Notes: generated by a model from the sequence alone, not told the origin. Positions 1 through 8,147 are shown, counted from the first letter of the stretch. The stretch is DNA of 23,018 nucleotides from JAHDBG01 sp963922315 (GCA_963922315.1 CAWUID010000035.1:1-23018), one strand, 5' to 3'. Program-made: numbers and translations.

Positions 1-495
1 GTGAAACAGGTCTTTGAAATCGCAACTGCCCCGCTAACTTTCTGAGCAGACTCTAGTTACGAAAAACGCAGCTAACAAATGACCCTCGTTTCACTGGCCT
101 CCTGTGGTCTCCAATTGATCCGGCGGCGCAAAGCTGTTGAATTCGTACCACCCTGCATCCAAAAAAGAAGATTTGACCCTTTACATTGTGGCGTACAAAA
201 ACTGATTTTTTTCGCTGTCTGAACCCCAGAGCATAAAACTCCGGGCAAAGACCCAAGATTTCAGCGGACAAGAAGACAGCTTTCCCAGCCTTGGTCGTTC
301 TGAACCAGAAGCACCAGACTCAGATCACCAAGTCGACCTCGCCAATTATCAGAAATTGTACTCTGGCCCTTGGACTGGAAACCGTACTCTGACCTCCGGA
401 CTGAGATGTCAGGCTGTCGATTGTGCAGACGCTGCTCCGGCACCATCTGCACCAGGTACGGGCCTCGATTCAGTCTTAATCTGCCTCTGGCAGGA
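1..495. other. Non-coding or unrecognised stretch at window start
   Basis: No convincing gene is seen. An open frame from base 1 ends at a TGA at 43-45 and encodes only 14 residues, so it could be the tail of a gene lying outside the window, but nothing identifies it. Two minus-strand open frames (53-271 and 261-452) and plus-strand frames shadowing the neighbouring nuclease gene have no recognisable motif, no good ribosome binding site and odd composition. I see no clear terminator for the nuclease gene that ends at 496. Confidence 0.5.
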
Positions 496-711
496 TCAAG
501 TATCAGCCAGCAATTGCTGTATGTCCACCGGGGACAAGCCGGTCATCTGCTGCACAAATGCTGGTTCTGCGCCTGCATTCAGCAGGTTAGTGGCAATCGC
601 ATGCGCACGTGCTGTTTCACCAGCCTGTCGGCCTTGTTCCATACCTTGCGCTTTACCTTGCGCCCTGCCTTGTTCCATACCTTGTTCCATCAAGGCCTCA
701 CCAATCGTCAT
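496..711 (-). CDS. Candidate nested small protein inside the Rpn gene (RpnS-like)
   Basis: An in-frame ATG at codon 250 of the Rpn gene (709-711) is preceded by CAGGAG at 718-723 on the coding strand, with a 6-nt spacer. This is a better ribosome binding site than the one in front of the full-length start. Initiation here would give a 71-residue protein, starting MTIGEALMEQG, made of the Q/G repeat and the C-terminal helical tail without the nuclease core. Small proteins translated from within rpn genes that block the full-length toxin are known in Escherichia coli. That this one is made and acts as an antitoxin is inference from position and ribosome binding site only. The alternative is a chance AGGAG in a Q/E-rich coding stretch. 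Confidence 0.45.
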   Translation of the reverse strand: MTIGEALMEQGMEQGRAQGKAQGMEQGRQAGETARAHAIATNLLNAGAEPAFVQQMTGLSPVDIQQLLADT

Positions 712-1458
712 AATCTGCTCCTGTTGAGAAGTCTCCAGTTTGCCTGCAACCTGCCGGAAGGCTTGTAGCGGGTCTTCTGTGGTCGCCGCCAACCGATAAT
801 AATCCATCAGGGTTCTGAGTAATAAGATGCCCGCCGGCTCCTGCGTTATCCTGCGCAGTAGCTCTGCCGGCAACGCAGTCAGTGCGGGTAATACATCCTG
901 ATCCCGCACATGTTTGAAGAAGTAGCCGAAAAGTCCGACCTGATCCTGTTGCAACAGAGCCCTGTCTGATTCTGCACCGACATCTATCAGTTGTGGTGCG
1001 CCACACAAGGTGTGCGCCGCATAGTCCGGAGTACGAAAGCTATTGCGTAGATCCAGCTCATACGGATATGGGGTTGGGTCTCCGTGATAAAACAACATCG
1101 TATGGATCGGTGGCAGATACTCCTCCTGGACATGTTTCAGCAGCAGGCTGGCTTTGTATTGCAACAGTCGCACAGCCATCGCTGGATCCGGTGTACTCTG
1201 ATGTTCCACTATCATGTACAGATAGGCCGTTTCGCCCGGCGCGCCCGGATCAAGCAGATCCACCTGATACAAGATGTCGCTATGCAATCTCTTCAGCTTG
1301 GATGTGACATGGCTGGCGGACGCCAGCACCAGGGTATCCAGATCGACGATAGCCTGCCAGGCCGGTTCCAGGTAGTGCTGAAAAAAGGCTCGTGCATGTT
1401 CCGGCTGCTGGATCAGCGTCTGGAAACACGCATCGTGTGGATTTCTGACTTCCGGCAT
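496..1458 (-). CDS. Rpn family recombination-promoting nuclease / putative transposase (PD-(D/E)XK)
   Basis: This 320-residue protein matches the Rpn (YhgA-like, PD-(D/E)XK) family. The N-terminal half has the family layout: the HxxCFQTLIQQPEHARAFF start, then Asp61 in 'HSDILYQV' and the E-x-Q pair Glu85/Gln87 in 'MIVEHQSTPD', which fit the metal-dependent nuclease core. Residues about 257-280 are a short-period repeat rich in M/R/K-E/A-Q-G units, probably helical or linker, followed by a C-terminal helical region. Known family members are DNA endonucleases, some acting as phage-defence toxins; that function here is inference. The ATG lies 10 nt after the secA stop with no clear Shine-Dalgarno, so it may be co-transcribed with secA. 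An internal start at codon 250 is annotated separately. Confidence 0.85.
   Translation of the reverse strand: MPEVRNPHDACFQTLIQQPEHARAFFQHYLEPAWQAIVDLDTLVLASASHVTSKLKRLHSDILYQVDLLDPGAPGETAYLYMIVEHQSTPDPAMAVRLLQYKASLLLKHVQEEYLPPIHTMLFYHGDPTPYPYELDLRNSFRTPDYAAHTLCGAPQLIDVGAESDRALLQQDQVGLFGYFFKHVRDQDVLPALTALPAELLRRITQEPAGILLLRTLMDYYRLAATTEDPLQAFRQVAGKLETSQQEQIMTIGEALMEQGMEQGRAQGKAQGMEQGRQAGETARAHAIATNLLNAGAEPAFVQQMTGLSPVDIQQLLADT
631..690. repeat. Short direct repeats in the Rpn C-terminal linker
   Basis: An 18-bp sequence (gccttgttccataccttg) occurs exactly at 631-648 and again at 667-684, 36 bp apart, and a third partial copy runs to 690. The period is a multiple of three, so the repeats encode repeated MEQG/AQG units and a gain or loss of a unit would keep frame. 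Such repeats are prone to slippage and could vary the linker length between strains. Confidence 0.8.
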
Positions 1459-1468
1459 GGTTCAACTA

Positions 1469-4282
1469 TCAGAGTCTGCCGTGGCACTGTTTGTATTTTT
1501 TGCCTGAACCACACGGGCAGGGTTCGTTACGTCCAACCTTGCGTTCTGCCCGGTTCACAGGCTGGGCCGCTGGGCGCTGTTTATTTTTCTGACGCCCGGT
1601 CGGCTCAGGCACCTGATCGGTCTCTGTTGGCGCAGCAGATGCTCCCTGATAATTCAGTTGGGTCGCATCCGGTACGCTGCGTGCCGGTGGTTCTGCCAGC
1701 ACCCGCAGGTTGCTCAGAGTCAGGATCACTTCCTGGTCTATCGCGGCCAGCAGGTGGCTGAACATCTCAAAGGCTTCGCGTTTGTATTCCTGTTTCGGAT
1801 TTTTTTGCGCATAGCCACGCAAGTGGATGCCCTGGCGCAGATAGTCCATTGCCGCCAGATGTTCTTTCCAGTGGGTGTCCAGGGTACTGAGCATCACTTC
1901 TTTTTCTATCCGGCGCATCTGTTCTGCACCAAACATCTGTTCGTGCTTAGCATAGTTCGCCACCAGGCCTGCCAGCACTTTGGCCCGCAGCGGTTCTTCA
2001 TACAGTTCGTCGTCTGCGTCGAGCCAGCGCTGTAACGGCAATTCCAACCCATATTCGCGTTGCAACGTCTGTTCCAGAGCCGGAATGTCCCATTGTTCCG
2101 GCATACTCTGCGGCGGAATATGCTGATCTATCGCGTTATTCAGCACTTCTTCCCGTAGTGCGGCGACCTCTGTTGAAATATCATCGGTTTCCATCAGTTC
2201 ATCCCGACGCTGATAAATCACCTGGCGCTGATCATTCGCTACGTCGTCATATTCCAGCAGGTTTTTGCGGATGTCAAAGTTCCGCCCTTCTACCTTGCGC
2301 TGCGCATTCTGGATCGCTTTGTTCACCCACGGATGCTCAACTGCCTCGCCCTCTTCCATACCCACCTTTTGCATCAGTTTCGCAACCCGGTCAGATGCAA
2401 AGATGCGCATCAGGCTGTCTTCCAGCGACAGATAAAAACGGGATGAGCCGGGATCACCCTGCCGCCCGGATCGCCCGCGCAACTGGTTGTCGATCCGGCG
2501 GGATTCGTGCCGTTCGGTGCCAATCACCCGCAGTCCACCCGCTGTCAGTACCTTTGCCTGCCGCTCCTGATGTTCCTGTCGCAGGGCTGCGGTCTGTTCT
2601 GCGTCCACAGCCATACCAAGCTGCGCTATTTCAACTTCCAGATTTCCACCCAGCACGATATCGGTACCACGCCCGGCCATGTTGGTCGCAATGGTGACTG
2701 CACCGGGCCGTCCTGCCTCCGCTACGATCAGCGCCTCTCGTTCGTGCTGTTTCGCATTCAGTACCTGGTGCCGGATGCCTGCCTGATCCAGCAACTGCGA
2801 CATTTTTTCCGATATTTCAATGGATGCGGTACCTACCAAAACCGGCTGACCACGTTCGACGCATGCGCGGATGTCGTCCACGATGGCAGCAAATTTTTCG
2901 GTCTGAGTCAGGTAAATCAGGTCTGTCTGGTCATCCCGCGACATCGGCTGGTTGGTCGGAATCACCACCACTTCCAGCGCATAGATCTGTTGGAATTCAA
3001 ATGCTTCGGTATCCGCGGTACCGGTCATCCCGGACAATTTGTCGTATAGCCGGAAATAGTTCTGGAAGGTGGTGGAAGCGAGTGTCTGATTTTCCTGCTG
3101 TATCGGCACCTGTTCTTTTGCTTCAATCGCCTGATGTAACCCTTCTGACCAACGCCGCCCCGGCATACTGCGCCCGGTAAATTCGTCGATGATCACGATC
3201 TCACGGTTACGCACGATATAGTCCACATTACGCTGGAATAACACATGCGCCCGTAACGCCGCATTCACATGGTGCAGCAGCAATATGTTCGCAGCGTCAT
3301 ATAAGCTGTCTTCCGGGCCTAATAAGTCCAGATTTGTCAGCAGATCTTCTACTTTTTCATGACCCTGATCGCTCAGGAATACCTGGCGTGATTTTTCATC
3401 CACCGAATAATCGCCCGGCCCGAAATCCGGTTTGCCTTCGTCATTGGTGATCGGTTCCTGACGGGTCAGTTGTCCCGGAATATCATTGATTTTTTGATAT
3501 AACGCCGAGCTGTCCTGTGCCGGGCCGGAAATAATCAGCGGGGTACGGGCTTCGTCTATCAGAATGGAATCCACTTCGTCGACAATCGCGAAATGGCGGC
3601 GCTGTACACGCTGTTCAGCGGTAAAAGCCATGTTGTCACGCAGATAGTCGAACCCGAATTCATTATTGGTTCCGTAGGTAATATCACACGCATACGCCTC
3701 ACGCCGGGTACACGGTTTCAGTTGTGGATAAACGGCTTCTGTCTCTTGTGTGGTGTAATCAGGATCAAAACAAAAAGAGGCATTATCCGGCCCTTGCCCG
3801 CTGGCACCGTTCACCACGCCGACACTGAGCCCCAACGCATGGTACAAAGGCCCCATCCATTGCGCATCACGGCGCGCCAGATAGTCATTCACTGTGACCA
3901 CATGCACGCCCTTGCCTGGCAACGCATTCAGGTAAGCAGCCAGGGTTGCGACCAGAGTTTTGCCCTCACCCGTACGCATTTCAGCAATCCGGCCCTGATG
4001 CAGTACCATGCCACCGATCAGCTGGACATCAAAATGGCGCATCCCGAGCACCCGTTGGCTAGCCTCACGCACCAGCGCAAACGCTTCGGGTAACAACTCA
4101 TCCAGGCTGTGCGGATCGTCTGGTGTCAGTTTCGCCCTGAGCGCTGGCGTTCTGGCTGCCAGATCTGTCAGTTGGCGCAGCTCTTCATCCCAGGCATGAA
4201 TCTGTGCAACCTGTTTGCGCAGACGTTTGATCAGCCGATCATTGCGGCTACCGAACACTTTTTTCAGAAGGGTTTGAAACAT
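1469..4282 (-). CDS. secA: Preprotein translocase ATPase subunit SecA
   Basis: SecA is the ATPase motor that drives secretory proteins through SecYEG. The product is about 937 residues when started at the ATG at 4282 (MFQTLLKKVFGSRND, the standard SecA start); an upstream in-frame GTG at 4303 would add seven non-conserved residues. Walker A RTGEGKT is at about 103-109, the Walker B region reads DEVDSILIDEARTP, and the second nucleotide-binding fold has 'MAGRGTDIVLGGN' and 'NQLRGRSGRQGDPGSSRFY'. The C-terminus carries the zinc and SecB-binding motif CPCGSGKKYKQCHG. The usual secM partner is not upstream; instead tusC diverges from a region of about 140 bp that must contain both promoters. The Rpn gene follows 10 nt downstream. 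Full length, with no missing motifs. Confidence 0.98.
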   Translation of the reverse strand: MFQTLLKKVFGSRNDRLIKRLRKQVAQIHAWDEELRQLTDLAARTPALRAKLTPDDPHSLDELLPEAFALVREASQRVLGMRHFDVQLIGGMVLHQGRIAEMRTGEGKTLVATLAAYLNALPGKGVHVVTVNDYLARRDAQWMGPLYHALGLSVGVVNGASGQGPDNASFCFDPDYTTQETEAVYPQLKPCTRREAYACDITYGTNNEFGFDYLRDNMAFTAEQRVQRRHFAIVDEVDSILIDEARTPLIISGPAQDSSALYQKINDIPGQLTRQEPITNDEGKPDFGPGDYSVDEKSRQVFLSDQGHEKVEDLLTNLDLLGPEDSLYDAANILLLHHVNAALRAHVLFQRNVDYIVRNREIVIIDEFTGRSMPGRRWSEGLHQAIEAKEQVPIQQENQTLASTTFQNYFRLYDKLSGMTGTADTEAFEFQQIYALEVVVIPTNQPMSRDDQTDLIYLTQTEKFAAIVDDIRACVERGQPVLVGTASIEISEKMSQLLDQAGIRHQVLNAKQHEREALIVAEAGRPGAVTIATNMAGRGTDIVLGGNLEVEIAQLGMAVDAEQTAALRQEHQERQAKVLTAGGLRVIGTERHESRRIDNQLRGRSGRQGDPGSSRFYLSLEDSLMRIFASDRVAKLMQKVGMEEGEAVEHPWVNKAIQNAQRKVEGRNFDIRKNLLEYDDVANDQRQVIYQRRDELMETDDISTEVAALREEVLNNAIDQHIPPQSMPEQWDIPALEQTLQREYGLELPLQRWLDADDELYEEPLRAKVLAGLVANYAKHEQMFGAEQMRRIEKEVMLSTLDTHWKEHLAAMDYLRQGIHLRGYAQKNPKQEYKREAFEMFSHLLAAIDQEVILTLSNLRVLAEPPARSVPDATQLNYQGASAAPTETDQVPEPTGRQKNKQRPAAQPVNRAERKVGRNEPCPCGSGKKYKQCHGRL

Positions 4283-4423
4283 GGATACAGACCTGGGAAT
4301 CACTTGGATGTCAGCAACAGATAAACGGCTTATCGGCCACCGCTGGTGTCAGAAGTGGGCTATTGTATACGATGCGATGACAAAAGCTGACACGACAGGA
4401 TGAATCGCTTATTATCCCGCCGC

Positions 4424-4810
4424 ATGAGTTCCAGACACCTGTTGTATTTGTTTCGCCGCGCCCCGCATGGCACCCTGTACGGCTGGGAAATGTTGCAGTC
4501 TGTACTGGTAGGTGCGGCATTTGAACAGCAAGTCAGCCTGGCATTTGTCGAAGACGGGGTATATCAGCTGGTACGCGGCAGTGATACCAGCGCCACCAGC
4601 AGCAAAAATTTCATGCCGGTTTATCAGGTACTGGCCGACTATGGCGTGGATCAGGTGTATGTCGATCAGGCTGCACTGACAGCCAGAGGACTCAATCGAC
4701 AAAGTTTGTGGCGGGTGACTGATGAAGAAACCGGGCGCGACCTGCTGACCTTGTGCGACACAGAACAGCTACAAACCCTGCTGGCTACAGCCGATGTGGT
4801 GTTCAGTTGA
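4424..4810 (+). CDS. tusC: Sulfurtransferase complex subunit TusC
   Basis: A DsrE/DsrF-fold protein of about 128 residues. TusC forms part of the TusBCD complex that relays persulfide sulfur from TusA to TusE for 2-thiolation of wobble uridine by MnmA. The N-terminus 'LYLFRRAPHGTLYGWE' aligns with the TusC 'APHGT..GRE' start, and 'FVEDGVYQL' and 'ALTARGL' are family landmarks. The start is uncertain: ATG 4424 gives the family-like N-terminus, while the in-frame ATG 4400 adds eight residues. Neither has a well-placed Shine-Dalgarno. The stop overlaps the tusB ATG by one base. TusD, which carries the acceptor cysteine and normally precedes TusC, is not encoded here. The best alternative is DsrF, but the downstream TusE-type DsrC homologue and the lack of dsr genes argue for Tus. 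Confidence 0.88.
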   Translation: MSSRHLLYLFRRAPHGTLYGWEMLQSVLVGAAFEQQVSLAFVEDGVYQLVRGSDTSATSSKNFMPVYQVLADYGVDQVYVDQAALTARGLNRQSLWRVTDEETGRDLLTLCDTEQLQTLLATADVVFS

Positions 4811-5112
4811 TGGCAGATTTATTCACCATCAACAAGTCGCCGTTTGAAACATCCGGCCTGACCACTGCATTACGTTTTGCCCCGGCTGAATCGGGTATTC
4901 TGTTGCTGGAAGATGGGGTGTATGCCGCGATGCGTGGCACACGCTGGGAATCCGTGATCAGACAACATCAGAACCAGTCGTTTTATGTCTTGCAGGAAGA
5001 TCTGGCCGCACGTGGACTGAACCCGGATGAACTGACAACTGATGTTCAGCCGGTGAACTATGCCGGGTTTGTCGATCTGGTGGTCGCCTACAACAAAGTA
5101 CAAGCCTGGTAA
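4810..5112 (+). CDS. tusB: Sulfurtransferase complex subunit TusB (DsrH-like)
   Basis: This 100-residue protein starts MADLFTINKSPFE and ends in the family-typical '..VQAW'. 'ILLLEDGVYAAM' and 'VLQEDLAARGL' match TusB landmarks ('LLLLQDGV', 'NEDLIARGL' in the Escherichia coli protein). TusB is the small third subunit of the TusBCD sulfur-relay complex in the cytoplasm. Its ATG overlaps the TGA of tusC (TGATG), suggesting translational coupling. A longer frame reaches back to 4753 but would sit inside tusC and has no homology before residue MADLF. Length is normal for the family (about 95). Confidence 0.9.
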   Translation: MADLFTINKSPFETSGLTTALRFAPAESGILLLEDGVYAAMRGTRWESVIRQHQNQSFYVLQEDLAARGLNPDELTTDVQPVNYAGFVDLVVAYNKVQAW

Positions 5113-5127
5113 TAAACTGGAAAAATC

Positions 5128-5454
5128 ATGCTGACCCATACTGTAACTTGTGCAACTGACGCCGAAGGCTATTTGTGCAATCTGCAGGACTGGTCGCCGG
5201 ACGTTGCACAACAACTGGCGGCACAAGACGATATCACGCTGACCGATGATCACTGGGAGATCATTCATTTTTTGCGCGATTATTATGCGCAGCACCAGAT
5301 TGCCCCGGCAATGCGCACTTTAACCCGTAAAATCGGCACAACGCTGGGACGGGACAAGGCCAACGGTCGCTACCTGTACCGCCTGTTCCCATACGGCCCA
5401 GCCAAACAGGCGAGCCGCTATGCCGGCCTGCCAAAGCCACCTCGCTGCCTGTAA
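5128..5454 (+). CDS. tusE: Sulfur-relay protein TusE (DsrC/TusE family)
   Basis: This 108-residue DsrC/TusE-family protein has 'DAEGYLCNLQDW', 'HWEIIHFLRDYYAQH', 'GRYLYRLFPYGPAKQ' and the C-terminal arm 'AGLPKPPRCL'. The penultimate cysteine, Cys107, is the persulfide carrier. The second arm cysteine found in true dissimilatory DsrC, 11 residues earlier, is replaced by Ser in 'ASRYAGLPK'. The protein is therefore TusE-type, taking sulfur from TusBCD and passing it to MnmA during tRNA s2U34 formation. It follows tusB by 15 nt, and mltF starts 6 nt after its stop. Identification is firm; the pathway here is incomplete without tusD, tusA and mnmA, which may lie elsewhere. Confidence 0.93.
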   Translation: MLTHTVTCATDAEGYLCNLQDWSPDVAQQLAAQDDITLTDDHWEIIHFLRDYYAQHQIAPAMRTLTRKIGTTLGRDKANGRYLYRLFPYGPAKQASRYAGLPKPPRCL

Positions 5455-5460
5455 ACCAAC

Positions 5461-6834
5461 GTGTCAGCAAATCGCCGACGTTTTTTATTACGCCATCCGT
5501 TATGTCTGTTGCTGATTCTGTGGCTGACGCTGGGTTGCGAACAAACCAGCCAACTGCATCGCATTCAGCAACAACAAATACTGCACGTCGCGCTGCTGCA
5601 ACCCCCCGCCTACCAGCAACTGCACAACCAGCCCGGATTTGAACAGGAACTGATCCAGTCTTTTGCTGACACTCTGGGACTCAGCATACAGTGGCACCCG
5701 GTCACTACACCGGATCAGATCACCACCCTGCTGCGCCAGGCCAGGGTGCATCTCGCGATCGGCCTGCTCCGCACCCCTGCCAATCAACTCTACCTCCAGT
5801 TCAGCGACAGTTACCGGACCGCCCACCTCCGGTTAGCCTATCGCTATGGTGCGCCCAAACCGCGCTCACTCACCAAGTTACCGGACACACTGTATGTCGC
5901 AGAAACATCCGGCATCCCGCCGACCCGGCTCACAGCACAATACCCGCAGCTGCATACCCGGATCTGGCCAGTTACCGAAGATAGCAACCTGTTTGCGGCA
6001 TTGAATCAGGGGCATGTGCTGTATGCCCTGGCTCATGCAGATGCACTCGCCCTGGCACAGCCGTTTTATCCGTATCTGACACCGGGCCCCACCGTCGGCA
6101 AACCGCAACCACTGGCATGGGCCTTTCCGGTGCAGGATGATGATTCGCTGCGTCAGGCAGCGAATCAGTTTTTACACCGCTGGCAGACGAACGGTACCCT
6201 GGCACATCTGACAGAACGTTATTATGGCCACCTGAACCGGTTTGGCTTTGTTGATAAACAACGGTTTCGTCGTCATCTGCGTGAGCGCTTTCCACGATAC
6301 CGTGCCTGGTTTCAACAGGCTGCACAACAAACCGGGCTGGACTGGCGCATCCTCGCTGCTATGGGTTATCAGGAATCCCACTGGCGTGCGAATGCCGTAT
6401 CACCCACCGGGGTGCGCGGCCTGATGATGCTGACCCATCCGACTGCCAGACAACTCGGGATACGGGATCGCACCGACCCGCAGCAAAGTATTCTGGGTGG
6501 TGCCCGCTACCTGCAAAGCCTGATGCGCCGCCTGCCGGAACGTATCAGCGGCGAAGACCGGCTCTGGCTCGCCATCGCCAGCTACAATGTCGGCCTGGGG
6601 CATGTCGAAGATGCCCGCGTCCTGACTGAACGTCAGGGTGGCAACCCCAACCTGTGGCACCAGGTGAAACAACGCCTGCCGCTACTGCGTCAGAAACGAT
6701 TTTACCGTACCCTGAAATATGGCTACGCACGTGGCGATGAACCGGTCACCTATGTCGATAACATCCGCTATTATTACGATATGCTGACCTGGTACGAACA
6801 ACACCCCGAAGCCCTGGCAAAAACACCGGAATGA
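5461..6834 (+). CDS. mltF: Membrane-bound lytic murein transglycosylase F
   Basis: A 457-residue MltF homologue. It starts at GTG; residues 7-26 form a lipoprotein signal ending in lipobox LTLGC (Cys26), so it is probably anchored to the outer membrane facing the periplasm. Residues about 38-258 are an extracellular-solute-binding-type (SBP_bac_3) regulatory module. Residues about 280-440 are the family 1 SLT transglycosylase domain, with catalytic Glu305 in 'MGYQESHW', followed by 'SPTGVRGLMMLT' and 'IASYNVGLGHV'. It cleaves peptidoglycan glycan strands to 1,6-anhydromuropeptides. The reading frame ends ATGA, overlapping trhP by 4 bp. Placement inside a tRNA-modification gene set is unexpected and probably reflects shared transcription only. 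No Shine-Dalgarno is visible before the GTG; coupling from tusE is likely. Confidence 0.93.
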   Translation: MSANRRRFLLRHPLCLLLILWLTLGCEQTSQLHRIQQQQILHVALLQPPAYQQLHNQPGFEQELIQSFADTLGLSIQWHPVTTPDQITTLLRQARVHLAIGLLRTPANQLYLQFSDSYRTAHLRLAYRYGAPKPRSLTKLPDTLYVAETSGIPPTRLTAQYPQLHTRIWPVTEDSNLFAALNQGHVLYALAHADALALAQPFYPYLTPGPTVGKPQPLAWAFPVQDDDSLRQAANQFLHRWQTNGTLAHLTERYYGHLNRFGFVDKQRFRRHLRERFPRYRAWFQQAAQQTGLDWRILAAMGYQESHWRANAVSPTGVRGLMMLTHPTARQLGIRDRTDPQQSILGGARYLQSLMRRLPERISGEDRLWLAIASYNVGLGHVEDARVLTERQGGNPNLWHQVKQRLPLLRQKRFYRTLKYGYARGDEPVTYVDNIRYYYDMLTWYEQHPEALAKTPE

Positions 6835-8147
6835 ACACACCTGAACTCTTAGCCCCCGCCGGCACACTGCGCAATATGCGCTATGCATTTGCGTATGGTG
6901 CCGATGCCGTGTATGCCGGTATGCCACGCTACAGCCTGCGAGTACGCAATAACGACTTTCTGACCGATAACCTGCGGATCGGTATCGCCGAAGCCCATGC
7001 GCAGGGACGGCAGTTTTTTGTCGCAGCGAACGCGATGCCGCATGGGGCCAAACTGGATACCTTTCTAAAAGACATGGCACCAGTGATTGCAATGCAGCCG
7101 GATGCCCTGATCATGGCTGATCCGGGTCTGATCCTGCTGGTGCGTGAACGCTGGCCGGAGATGCCGATCCACCTGTCAGTTCAGGCCAACACGGTCAATG
7201 CTGCCGGGGTACGCTTCTGGCAGAATGCTGGCATCAGCCGGGTGATTCTGTCACGCGAACTGTCCCTGGACGAAATCGCCGCGATTCGTGATGCCTGTCC
7301 CGACATGGAGCTCGAAGTGTTCGTCCACGGTGCTTTATGCATTGCTTATTCAGGCCGATGCTTGTTATCCGGCTACTTCAACCACCGGGATGCGAACCAG
7401 GGCACCTGTACGAATGCGTGTCGCTGGGACTACAAAATCGCAAAAGAAGACCTGGACACTGTCGCTGCCGATACCAGCATACCGGTTTCTGAGATCAAAC
7501 GGCATCCGGCGGCAGATAAGATGTATTACCTGGAAGAACGCAATCGTCCGGGCGAATTCATGCCGGTGTTTGAAGACGAGCATGGCACCTACATCATGAA
7601 CTCCAAAGATCTGCGTGCTGTGGAACATGTCCAGCGCCTGGTACAAATCGGCATCAACTGCCTGAAGATCGAAGGCCGGACCAAATCACACTATTACACG
7701 GCCCGCACCACCCAAGTGTATCGCCAGGCGATAGAGGATGCAGTGGCTGGCCGCGCCTTTGACCCGGGACTGATGGGTGAGCTGGAAAACCTCGCCAGCC
7801 GGGGCTACACCGACGGCTTCCTGCAACGCCACGCCAGCGATGAACTCCAGGCCTATCGCCAGGGTGCGTCTGCGATGGACAAATCGCAGTTTGTTGCCGA
7901 AGTGAACACCGTTGATACCGATACCGGACTGGCAGAACTGACCGTCAAAAATAAATTCGGTGTGGGCGATGAACTCGAACTGATCACACCCGCAGGCAAT
8001 CAGCGCTTCCGGTTAGAACAACTATTCGACACAGCCGGCCAACCCTTGCAACAGGCGCCCGGTAGTGGCTGGGTAGTACAAACTCCTTTACCACAGACCG
8101 CCGACCATCTGGCACTGATCACCCGCTTTTCAGAGGCTTCCGGCTAA
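6831..8147 (+). CDS. trhP: tRNA 5-hydroxyuridine synthesis protein TrhP (YegQ), peptidase U32 family
   Basis: A 438-residue U32-family protein. The start 'ELLAPAGTLRNMRYAF..GADAVYAG' and the signature 'EVFVHGALCIAYSGRC' are diagnostic. Cys170, Cys177, Cys193 and Cys197 are positioned as likely iron-sulfur ligands. A C-terminal beta-rich domain follows from about residue 330. The Escherichia coli orthologue TrhP (YegQ, about 450 aa) is needed for prephenate-dependent hydroxylation of U34, the first step to cmo5U/mo5U. The ATG lies in the mltF stop (ATGA). The stop codon overlaps the stop of the convergent copB by 4 bp, so no separate terminator can lie between them. The older label 'collagenase' or 'protease' for U32 proteins is not supported. 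Confidence 0.92.
   Translation: MNTPELLAPAGTLRNMRYAFAYGADAVYAGMPRYSLRVRNNDFLTDNLRIGIAEAHAQGRQFFVAANAMPHGAKLDTFLKDMAPVIAMQPDALIMADPGLILLVRERWPEMPIHLSVQANTVNAAGVRFWQNAGISRVILSRELSLDEIAAIRDACPDMELEVFVHGALCIAYSGRCLLSGYFNHRDANQGTCTNACRWDYKIAKEDLDTVAADTSIPVSEIKRHPAADKMYYLEERNRPGEFMPVFEDEHGTYIMNSKDLRAVEHVQRLVQIGINCLKIEGRTKSHYYTARTTQVYRQAIEDAVAGRAFDPGLMGELENLASRGYTDGFLQRHASDELQAYRQGASAMDKSQFVAEVNTVDTDTGLAELTVKNKFGVGDELELITPAGNQRFRLEQLFDTAGQPLQQAPGSGWVVQTPLPQTADHLALITRFSEASG

Noticed and set aside
53..452. Two small minus-strand open frames at the window start
   Set aside because: No motif, no ribosome binding site, and no operon context; length is within chance.
600..700. CRISPR-like or VNTR array in the repeated CCTTG tracts
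   Set aside because: The repeats are in-frame coding repeats of the Rpn gene with no unique spacers.
4283..4303. GTG start for secA at 4303
   Set aside because: The seven extra residues are not part of SecA; the family start MFQTLLKKVFGSRND is at 4282.
5128..5454. True dissimilatory DsrC and a Dsr sulfur-oxidation locus
   Set aside because: The second arm cysteine is Ser and no dsrAB or dsrEFH neighbours are present; TusE fits better.
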